Origin: Lachnoclostridium sp. UBA1241 | GTDB taxonomy: Bacteria > Bacillota > Clostridia > Lachnospirales > Lachnospiraceae | Direction: 5' to 3' | Length of the DNA: 25,857 bases | Assembly: GCA_002308955.1 (NCBI GenBank) | Contig: DBWJ01000052.1 | Span: 2,142 to 27,998 of the forward strand | Part shown: positions 1 through 6,496 of the stretch, in pieces | Position numbering within the stretch: the first letter of the stretch is position 1 | Layout of the letters: every line of letters starts with the position of its first letter | Made by a program: the position numbers and the translations under genes | Notes under the pieces: generated by a model | What the model was told of the DNA's origin: nothing | Seen by the model: the letters and a program-made list of their open reading frames with translations, nothing else | Database searches by the model: none

Positions 1-356
1 CCGCCGCGGGAACTGTACCCGCCCGGCATCTTCGTCGAAACAAAGTTTGCGAACTCGGTCATGTTGGCTTTGCCGATGATGACGGCACCGTTGCGGCGAA
101 GATTCCGAATGACCGGCGCATCGGCAAATGCCACGTTATCCGCCAGTGCCAGGCTCCCCGCGGTTGTGTGGAACCCTTTGACGTCGATATTGTCTTTCAC
201 GAGAATCGGGACGCCGGACAGGGGCAATGGCTTCTCCTTTTCCGCATTGTCGCACCGTTCTACAGCTGTAGTCTCATCGAGTTCCGCGACACAGTTCAGT
301 CCTTCCCTGCCGCCGATTTCCTTTGCACGCCGGATTGCTTCCGATACTGTAATCAT
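1..356 (-). CDS. Amidase signature family protein, N-terminal part (runs off the window)
   Basis: The first 118 or so residues of an amidase-signature enzyme are present; the rest lies beyond the window edge. The start is the ATG at 356, preceded by a GAGGA ribosome site that overlaps the TGA stop of the M56 gene. Visible family features are the PLSGVPILVKDNIDVKG stretch, which carries the first catalytic Lys of the Ser-cisSer-Lys triad, then GKANMTEFANF, and a Gly/Ser-rich GGYSSRGG-like end that leads into the nucleophile region. Members hydrolyse or transfer amides; they include GatA, AtzF and various peptide amidases. The nine-base gap to the upstream gene implies co-transcription with the BlaI/M56 pair. 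GatA is possible but less likely, because no gatC or gatB is adjacent. The catalytic serines cannot be seen, so the substrate is unknown. Confidence 0.85.
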   Translation of the reverse strand, partial: MITVSEAIRRAKEIGGREGLNCVAELDETTAVERCDNAEKEKPLPLSGVPILVKDNIDVKGFHTTAGSLALADNVAFADAPVIRNLRRNGAVIIGKANMTEFANFVSTKMPGGYSSRG

Positions 357-365
357 TTCTGTTCC

Positions 366-2543
366 TCACTGTTTATTGTTATAATAATTGATTGTGGCAT
401 CGATTATCTCGCTCACAAATTCCGAAACAACAGTAAAACTGTACGGGCTGGCATACATTCCTTCATTTATCACCTGTGATACCGTCTCGGCAACAAATTC
501 CGCAACCTCCTCTCTGCTTAGAGGAAAAGCGGGGACCATAATATCCGTATCCGCGAGAAATGCCACACTTTCATCAAGAGGCAGTTCTCCGATTCTGCAC
601 ATGTACTCGACTTCATTTGCCGACCCGGCCTGCCTGTAGGGAAGTACTGTCAGTATCTCCCCGTCAGCTTTCTTGGCGGCAATCAGTCTTTCGCTTGCGT
701 CGATTTCAACGATGTCTCTCCAGAACCGGACCGTCCACGTCCATTCGTCGTCCGGCATGCTGCTTGCTGTCGTAGCTATCGAAACGCGTCCGTCTGTATG
801 CAAAGCAACAATGTAGTAGCCGAAAGCCCGAATAGCTTTTACGTCTTTCCATTGGCTGACTGCCGATACATATCCGGCATTCCCCGCGGTAACGCTTCCG
901 TCGGTTTTTAATGCGAAAACACTGTTCGCGTTCTCGGCAATACCGCAGACTCCGTCAAGTTCCTTCAGTTTCTTATATCCTTTGTAGTCACTCGCTTTTT
1001 GATCTGTTGTTCCGATCGTTCCGTCTTTTCTCAAAAAGATGGTTTCTTCAAAGGCGATTATGTCATTTTCCGATATGTTGATACCGGTTTCCTCCTCCGG
1101 ATAAACCAGACTCAATACAATCAGATTTCCGTCCTTCGTTAAAAACTTCTGCATATCGTATGCAAACGGGTTCGCATCTATCAACTCTTTATTATTCAGA
1201 ATCTCTTTTATCTTCGGAATTGCGTACATCAGTTGGGACTGCGGCACAATCATCGGAATGTTTCCGGATTCCGCATAGCCCTCCAGTTCTTCAATCGTCA
1301 TGGATGAGTAATGAATCTTCCCCGTGCGGTCAAATCCGTACAGAATTCCAAATTCCGCCCTCAACGAAACAATATCCTTCCACTCTTTTACCTCTTCCGG
1401 ATATATTTCACAGGTTCCGCCGGCTTCCGTAACCAGGGTAATCCGAACGGTTCCGTCGGGTTGAATGTCCGCACAATAGTTTTCTCCGCACACGAGCGTC
1501 TTTCGAATAAAGCTGTCAGGTTCGTTCTCCGCTTCCGCCTTTCCCTTCTTCCCCGATGCGCAGGATACAAGCATTGCCGCGACACCGACTGCCATACATA
1601 CAGCGCATATGATGCGGGCGTATCTCTTCGGTCTGTCTATATTCCGAATCCGCTCCTTAATATCTCCGTCGGCAAATCCGGTCAGATAGCCTGCTCTCGT
1701 AACGTGCATACTGCTGCACGCAAGAATTGTCCTGAGATAGTTGTTTCGCTCCTCACGGTTCATCTGCCTTGTAACCGCGTCATCACAGGCAAGCTCCATA
1801 TCCCGGTCAAACACTCGAAAGGCGAGCCAAACCATCGGATTGAACCAGTGAAGCATCAATACGAATGTGTAAAACACCTTTGCGAGATAGTCGCCCCTTC
1901 GGATGTGCACCTTTTCGTGCATAACCACTGTCGGCAGGTACTCCTCTTCCAAATCCGACGGAACATAAATCCGCGGGCGGAACAGTCCGAAAACGAAGGA
2001 TGTCCCGATATGGTCGCAGCGCATCACTCCGTTCGTCTCGACACTTTCCGCAAGTTGTCTTCGAAGTCGGATGAATGAAGCCAGATTATATACGGCAAAT
2101 GCGATTGCTCCGCCGACCCACAGAACGCCGATAATCGAAAGCAGCTGCAGGCCTTTGCTTTGGGTTGCCTTGGTTTCCGATGAAAGCTTAGCATTTTCCG
2201 CTTCCATCGGTGTCTCTGTGTCAGTAATTTGAGGAACATCAGTTTTCTCCCGAAGCCCCTGATTCTGCTCTGAAACTGCGTTCGGAGTTTCTGCCGAAGA
2301 TTCCTGCCCTGATGTCACAATACTGCTCTTCGCTGTGTTGGTGATTGCCCCATCAAAAACCGGTAATCCCGGAACGGCAATCGTAAAAGGAATCAGTAGT
2401 CGGACTGCCACCAGAATCCACAGGAAACGAAACGCGCGATTCGCCCTTCCGTTGAAAGCCTTGCGAATCAGATAAAGGCACGCGATCAGAAACGCAGACC
2501 GAATGCTGATGTTCAGAATTGTCATAAAGAACTGCTGAATCAT
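366..2543 (-). CDS. M56 (BlaR1/MecR1-type) membrane metalloprotease sensor with RCC1-like C-terminal domain
   Basis: A 725-residue membrane protein. The ATG at 2543 was chosen because GGAGGAGG lies about nine bases upstream; the in-frame GTG at 2552 abuts the ribosome site. Two N-terminal membrane segments (about residues 10-57) are followed by a Ser/Thr/Glu-rich linker, a third segment (about 133-157), and the M56 zinc-protease core with HEKVH near residue 210 and a downstream DMELACDDAV Glu motif. A fourth segment (about 308-328) ends in a cysteine. In BlaR1/MecR1 the protease cleaves the BlaI repressor after an extracellular domain senses a ligand. Here the roughly 390-residue C-terminal part is not a penicillin-binding domain. 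It shows repeated W-x-D-I ... ALKTDGSV-like units resembling RCC1 propeller blades. The gene follows blaI by 20 bases. The ligand is unknown. Confidence 0.85.
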   Translation of the reverse strand: MIQQFFMTILNISIRSAFLIACLYLIRKAFNGRANRAFRFLWILVAVRLLIPFTIAVPGLPVFDGAITNTAKSSIVTSGQESSAETPNAVSEQNQGLREKTDVPQITDTETPMEAENAKLSSETKATQSKGLQLLSIIGVLWVGGAIAFAVYNLASFIRLRRQLAESVETNGVMRCDHIGTSFVFGLFRPRIYVPSDLEEEYLPTVVMHEKVHIRRGDYLAKVFYTFVLMLHWFNPMVWLAFRVFDRDMELACDDAVTRQMNREERNNYLRTILACSSMHVTRAGYLTGFADGDIKERIRNIDRPKRYARIICAVCMAVGVAAMLVSCASGKKGKAEAENEPDSFIRKTLVCGENYCADIQPDGTVRITLVTEAGGTCEIYPEEVKEWKDIVSLRAEFGILYGFDRTGKIHYSSMTIEELEGYAESGNIPMIVPQSQLMYAIPKIKEILNNKELIDANPFAYDMQKFLTKDGNLIVLSLVYPEEETGINISENDIIAFEETIFLRKDGTIGTTDQKASDYKGYKKLKELDGVCGIAENANSVFALKTDGSVTAGNAGYVSAVSQWKDVKAIRAFGYYIVALHTDGRVSIATTASSMPDDEWTWTVRFWRDIVEIDASERLIAAKKADGEILTVLPYRQAGSANEVEYMCRIGELPLDESVAFLADTDIMVPAFPLSREEVAEFVAETVSQVINEGMYASPYSFTVVSEFVSEIIDATINYYNNKQ

Positions 2544-2563
2544 GCCCTTCACCTCCTCCGGCT

Positions 2564-2935
2564 TTACGAATCTTTCTCCTTCTTTAACATTGCTACAATC
2601 TCTTCGATGTCACGGTCGGTCAGTTTGCGGGTGCGGACAAAGCCGGACACAAACATCGGCAGGGAGCCTTTGTACACGATATCGACGAAACGGCCGCTTT
2701 GCTGCGCCTGATAATCGTCCTTCGATATCAACGCCGACACAATACCTTTCTCATCTCTTTTAAAGAGCCCTTTCTCGCACAGCCGCGAGATTACATTGTG
2801 CGTTGTAGTACGCTTCCAATGAAACGCGTCTGCTGCGAGATGCACTAACTCCGAACTCGAAATCGGCTCCCTTTCCCAAATCATATCCGCAAAACTGCCT
2901 TCGATTTCTCCTAACAACAATCCCTGGTTCTCCAT
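2564..2935 (-). CDS. BlaI/MecI/CopY-family transcriptional repressor
   Basis: A 123-residue winged-helix repressor of normal family length. It starts at an ATG with AGGAGG six bases upstream. The N-terminal half (about residues 9-70) carries the DNA-binding domain, including the motif WKRTTTHNVISRLCEKGLF, which matches the BlaI recognition-helix region. The C-terminal half is the dimerisation part that the cognate M56 protease normally cuts. It is the first gene of a probable blaI-M56-amidase operon. Autoregulation is expected, since a strong inverted repeat lies about 50 bases upstream. The target system need not be beta-lactam resistance, because the partner sensor lacks a penicillin-binding domain. 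Confidence 0.9.
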   Translation of the reverse strand: MENQGLLLGEIEGSFADMIWEREPISSSELVHLAADAFHWKRTTTHNVISRLCEKGLFKRDEKGIVSALISKDDYQAQQSGRFVDIVYKGSLPMFVSGFVRTRKLTDRDIEEIVAMLKKEKDS

Positions 2936-2981
2936 AGATGCCTCCTGAAAAGCTACTGAATCACTCGATCCTTCTCACCCT

Positions 2982-3046
2982 ACCACAAGACTAATACTTG
3001 TGGTCTCATAAGTCAATTGTCAAAGTCTACAAACTGTGGTCTGTGG
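2982..3046 (-). promoter_or_regulatory. Probable promoter/operator of the blaI-M56 operon
   Basis: ACCACAAG at 2982-2989 and CTTGTGGT at 2997-3004 form a perfect 8-bp inverted repeat with a 7-bp centre. A related sequence with two GTGGT/CTGTGGT half-copies lies at 3027-3046. On the minus strand TTGACA (3018-3023) and TTGACT (3011-3016) are possible -35 boxes, with only weak -10 candidates inside the palindrome (2991-2999). The position just upstream of a BlaI-type gene suggests an autoregulatory operator. The half-sites are not the textbook TACA/TGTA boxes. Confidence 0.55.
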
Positions 3047-3112
3047 TTTTGTTAATAATGCCGACTTCACTCATAGGAATAAAATACTTCCGTCTACTCT
3101 TCTTAAGCGATT

Positions 3113-3424
3113 TAGACCCAAATTGACGTTTCTGTTAATTTGGGTTCATCCCCCTATATGAAGGCTAAACTCAAACTTCAAGAACACGACATTTGAGTCG
3201 ATTAGATTTGGGAGATAATAGACCTATATCGCATGGTCTGATGATTTGGGTTGAAAACAGAAAAACACGGACGGTAGGATTATAGACTCAAATCTTTCCA
3301 CGGCTGCGTATGGGTCTATATGCCTAGTTAAAATATAGACCCACTTCGGTCAATCAGAGCGTTTGGGTTCAAATGCCTGGTAAGGCCGTAAACCCAAATT
3401 TTCCGCCAAAGGCATATAGGTCTA
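3113..3424. repeat. Periodic palindrome array 1 (six dyads, 53-bp period)
   Basis: Left half-sites similar to TAGACCCA start at 3113, 3166, 3219, 3283, 3336 and 3389. Right half-sites similar to TGGGTCTA or TGGGTTCA start at 3141, 3194, 3247, 3311, 3364 and 3417. Each left-right pair makes a dyad with 20 bp between the 8-mers. The period is 53 bp except for one 64-bp step (53 plus 11) that shifts both half-sites together. The half-sites often extend outward or inward with AATT or AAATT. Sequence between the half-sites is not conserved. The array lies between the blaI operator and a response-regulator fragment; its last right half-site overlaps the fragment's stop codon. The architecture matches the arrays at 11663-12064 and 23520-23919, with a different half-site sequence. 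Confidence 0.8.
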
Positions 3425-3583
3425 AAATCGATAAGCGAAAGCGGATAAAAGCCGGTAAGTCAGGGGAAAACCGGTGAGTTCGAAGGTCGAGCGGTCGAGG
3501 GAGATATTCCCCATCCTGAGCTTGGTGTCCGCCGCCGGTTGATTCCTCGTAATGGCGCGGATTCTCGCAAGCAGTATCCGCAT
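3422..3583 (-). pseudogene. Fragment of an OmpR-family response regulator (receiver/effector linker only)
   Basis: The minus strand from an ATG at 3583 reads MRILLARIRAITRNQ, then GNISLDRSTFEL, and stops at 3422 after 53 codons. This matches the linker of OmpR-type response regulators, where the receiver's last helix (ELLARIRAMTRR) leads into the first strands of the effector domain. The receiver core with its phosphorylated Asp and the winged helix are both missing, so I call it a remnant. Homology fades after about residue 36. A GGGGGA sequence upstream could still act as a ribosome site, so a 53-residue peptide could be made. It lies next to a kinase-less sensor-like gene at 3770, which suggests a decayed two-component system. 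Confidence 0.55.
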
Positions 3584-3688
3584 AGTTGAGTCCCCCTTTT
3601 TCTTTTTCGCTCATTATGACACGAAAATCTTAACTTCACTTTAAAAAATTTCACAAATTCGTCCGTGACGCAATCCCGCAGGCGCGTC

Positions 3689-3717
3689 TTGACGCCCCTG
3701 ACGCGTTGTGTTACGCT
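3689..3717 (+). promoter_or_regulatory. Weak promoter candidate for the gene at 3770
   Basis: TTGACG (3689-3694) and TACGCT (3712-3717) are separated by 17 bp, about 50 bases upstream of the start. The -10 box is poor, so this is tentative. Confidence 0.3.
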
Positions 3718-3769
3718 TATATGGAAGATAAATTTGTTACGCACATGGCTGTGCGAAAGTGAGGGAGAA

Positions 3770-4900
3770 ATGAAAAAGAAAAATCGGAAAATGCCATGGC
3801 GTTTATTCGCCTTGGTCACAGCGGTGGCATTTGCCGCCATAGCAATACTGACGGCGTTCGAAGTCCATTCTCAGAACCGGCGGTTTTTTCAGAAAGTAAG
3901 CAATATAGGGAATTATCCGCTCTATCCCGTTCTGACGGATTCTGACATTCAGAAGTTCGAAAGCGGAGAACTCTCCGAGGCGGACTTATTCAACAAGTAT
4001 CTCTACGGGTATTATGCCCAGCTTTCCCACGACAATCCTTACGACAATACAATCGGGCGGGCCGGCGCTCTTTATACTGCAGATGGGAAGACAATCCGGC
4101 TTCCGCAGCAGTATTTTGCCTTTTATATCTCGCAGGTGTATGATGTGACGGATATGATGGACAGAACGGACAAAACGGATCGGACCGTCGTCTACACCAC
4201 AGTCACCGGAAAACCTATGAACTATCAGGATATTTACTATGCTCCGGTTGACGATGACATGTATGCCGAGCTAATGCGGCTTACCGAGAAGACCAATCTG
4301 CTGAAGGGCTGTTTTGACGGAGTCATTACCGGTTTTCGAAAAGGAAACATTGTCTACATTACATCCTTCGCCCTTCGGGAAGACTCCGGATTCTATTTCG
4401 TCCACAGACTTTCAAATAAAGATCTTGAAATCCCCGCTGACGCGGAGCCTTTCGAATTTGACACAAGAGGCATTGTGTACGGAATGGGGTATGTATCTGC
4501 GCCTACCGTTCCCGGAATCTCACGAAACGCTCACGGAACCATCAACGGAACCGCATCCTGTCACATGAACTTTAATTGGGTAGAAAGCTCGCTTCCGGTC
4601 TTTCAGGACGCGGAGGAAGCTCTTTCCGGTTTGTCTTCCGAATACCGCCTCGATGCCGGCCCTTCCGAACAGCTTTCCGGAACCAGAAAAAAAGCAGGCT
4701 TCTTTACAAGCCGTCAGTACTATCTTACCGACAGCGGACGCTTACGCTACAATCAGCTGGTTCCCGATTACGGAGCCGTCTATGTGATCCATCCGTTCCG
4801 GCTTGCCGTCGCGAAACTGAAAACCGTATATATTATAACCGGCATTCTTCTGGCGGTGTTCCTGATTTTCCGTCGCATTTTATACCGCGAGAGATGTTGA
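3770..4900 (+). CDS. Two-TM extracytoplasmic protein, sensor-kinase-like input domain without a kinase
   Basis: A 376-residue protein. The ATG at 3770 follows a GAGGGAG ribosome site, so the open frame upstream to 3665 is not used. A lysine-rich N-terminus leads into one membrane segment (about residues 11-30). A soluble, probably external domain of about 320 residues follows, rich in Tyr, Asp and Phe. A second membrane segment (about 352-370) ends in a short basic tail. Two membrane segments around a large outside domain is the layout of a sensor histidine kinase input half, but no HAMP, H-box or ATPase domain follows. The stop overlaps the gltX -35 box. I do not recognise a named family. 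It may be a truncated kinase, given the response-regulator remnant upstream, or a stand-alone membrane-anchored protein. Confidence 0.7.
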   Translation: MKKKNRKMPWRLFALVTAVAFAAIAILTAFEVHSQNRRFFQKVSNIGNYPLYPVLTDSDIQKFESGELSEADLFNKYLYGYYAQLSHDNPYDNTIGRAGALYTADGKTIRLPQQYFAFYISQVYDVTDMMDRTDKTDRTVVYTTVTGKPMNYQDIYYAPVDDDMYAELMRLTEKTNLLKGCFDGVITGFRKGNIVYITSFALREDSGFYFVHRLSNKDLEIPADAEPFEFDTRGIVYGMGYVSAPTVPGISRNAHGTINGTASCHMNFNWVESSLPVFQDAEEALSGLSSEYRLDAGPSEQLSGTRKKAGFFTSRQYYLTDSGRLRYNQLVPDYGAVYVIHPFRLAVAKLKTVYIITGILLAVFLIFRRILYRERC

Positions 4901-4925
4901 CATTGCTCTTCTTTTGAAATATGAT
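4897..4925 (+). promoter_or_regulatory. Sigma-A-type promoter of gltX
   Basis: TTGACA at 4897-4902 and TATGAT at 4920-4925 are separated by exactly 17 bp, 35 bases before the gltX start. The -35 box overlaps the stop codon of the preceding gene. Confidence 0.8.
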
Positions 4926-4960
4926 AGAAAACACTATTTGACCGAAAGAAGGTTATTACT

Positions 4961-6421
4961 ATGAAGATTCGTACCAGATTTGCCCCGAGTCCGACCGGGC
5001 GCATGCATGTCGGCAACCTCCGCACCGCGCTTTACGAGTTCCTGACCGCAAAGCACGAAGGCGGCGACTTTATCCTTCGGATTGAGGATACCGACCAGCA
5101 GCGCTACGTGGAAGGCGCGGTGGATATCATATACCGTACCATGGCCGAGACCGGCCTTGTGCATGACGAGGGTCCCGATAAGGACAAAGGCTTCGGTCCG
5201 TACGTTCAGTCCGAGCGCCTGAAGACCGGCGTTTACATGAAGTACGCAAAGGAGCTCATCGAAAAAGGTGAGGCCTACTACTGCTTCTGTACGAAGGAGC
5301 GTCTCGAGAACCTTCCGGGCGTTAAGGATTCCCAGGGTAATGAGATCAGCAAATACGACAAGCACTGCCTCTCTCTTTCCAAAGAGGAGATTGAGGCCAA
5401 CCTGGCAGCAGGCATGCCGTATGTTATCCGTCAGAACATTCCTACGACGGGAACGACCACATTTACCGATGCGCTTTACGGCGACATTACCGTTAACAAC
5501 GACGAGCTCGACGACATGATCTTAATCAAGAGCGACGGTTTCCCCACATACAACTTCGCGAACGTGGTCGACGACCACCTGATGCAGATCACCCACGTGG
5601 TACGCGGCAACGAGTATCTTTCGAGCACGCCGAAGTACACGAGACTCTACCAGGCGTTCGGCTGGAAGGAGCCCGTATATATCCACTGCCCGCTGATCAC
5701 CGACGAGAACCACCAGAAGCTTTCTAAACGCTGCGGCCACTCGTCCTTCGAGGATCTTCTCGAGCAGGGCTTCGTTCCCGAGGCGATCGTCAATTTCATC
5801 GCGCTTCTCGGCTGGAGCCCGACGAGCAACGAGGAGATTTTCTCCCTGCAGGAGCTCATCGAGCAGTTCGATTATCACCACATCAGCAAGTCACCTGCCG
5901 TATTCGACATGACTAAGCTTAAGTGGATGAACGGCGAGTACATCAAGAAGATGGACAACGACCGCTACTACGACTATGCGCTTCCTTACATCAGCGCGGT
6001 TGTAAAGCGCGACTGTGATCTTAAGAAGATTGCGGACCTCGTGAAGACCCGTATCGAAGTATTTCCGGATATTGCCGAGAAGATTGATTTCTTCGAGGCG
6101 CTTCCGGACTATGACATCGAGATGTACACGCATAAGAAGATGAAGACGAACAGCGAGATTGCCCTCGCGGTTCTCAAAGATCTTCTGCCCCGCTTCGAGG
6201 CACTCGATGACTATTCCATCGCCGGCATCGAGAAAGTCTGCATGGACTACGTCGCCGAGAAGGAAATCAAAAACGGTGTCTGCCTGTGGCCTCTGCGTAC
6301 TGCCGTATCCGGCAAGCAGATGACCCCCGGCGGCGCATATGAGATTATGGAGATTCTCGGTAAGGATGAGAGCCTTGCGCGCATCCGGAAGGGAATCGAG
6401 AAACTGGAGGCAGCGCAGTAA
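4961..6421 (+). CDS. gltX: Glutamate--tRNA ligase
   Basis: A 486-residue class I aminoacyl-tRNA synthetase that charges tRNA-Glu with glutamate using ATP; it is cytoplasmic. The N-terminus carries RFAPSPTGRMHVGNLRTAL, in which MHVGN is the HIGH signature, at residues 6-24. The KMSKS counterpart is KLSKR at residues 253-257, inside DENHQKLSKRCGHSSFEDL. The C-terminal anticodon-binding helical domain is present and the length is typical. An AGAAGG ribosome site and a near-consensus promoter precede the start. In many Clostridia the non-discriminating form also charges tRNA-Gln; which form this is cannot be decided from sequence reading alone. Confidence 0.97.
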   Translation: MKIRTRFAPSPTGRMHVGNLRTALYEFLTAKHEGGDFILRIEDTDQQRYVEGAVDIIYRTMAETGLVHDEGPDKDKGFGPYVQSERLKTGVYMKYAKELIEKGEAYYCFCTKERLENLPGVKDSQGNEISKYDKHCLSLSKEEIEANLAAGMPYVIRQNIPTTGTTTFTDALYGDITVNNDELDDMILIKSDGFPTYNFANVVDDHLMQITHVVRGNEYLSSTPKYTRLYQAFGWKEPVYIHCPLITDENHQKLSKRCGHSSFEDLLEQGFVPEAIVNFIALLGWSPTSNEEIFSLQELIEQFDYHHISKSPAVFDMTKLKWMNGEYIKKMDNDRYYDYALPYISAVVKRDCDLKKIADLVKTRIEVFPDIAEKIDFFEALPDYDIEMYTHKKMKTNSEIALAVLKDLLPRFEALDDYSIAGIEKVCMDYVAEKEIKNGVCLWPLRTAVSGKQMTPGGAYEIMEILGKDESLARIRKGIEKLEAAQ

Positions 6422-6429
6422 TCTTTCTG

Positions 6430-6442
6430 CGGCAAATGCCAC
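6430..6442 (+). repeat. Copy of recurrent 13-mer CGGCAAATGCCAC (gltX-helicase spacer)
   Basis: This exact 13-mer occurs here, at 122-134 and at 20440-20452 on the plus strand, and as its reverse complement at 3824-3836 and 7733-7745. Its core GGCA-AA-TGCC is a small palindrome. Here it lies between genes, so codon use cannot explain it. Confidence 0.5.
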
Positions 6443-6496
6443 AGCTTCTTCAAACGAATGTCGTGCTTCCCTGCGCGGCACCCAAAGGAGTACTTT

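Noticed and set aside
1..356. GatA subunit of the tRNA amidotransferase
   Set aside because: The fragment fits the whole amidase family. No gatC or gatB is adjacent, and it sits in a BlaI/M56 operon, so the specific name is not supported.
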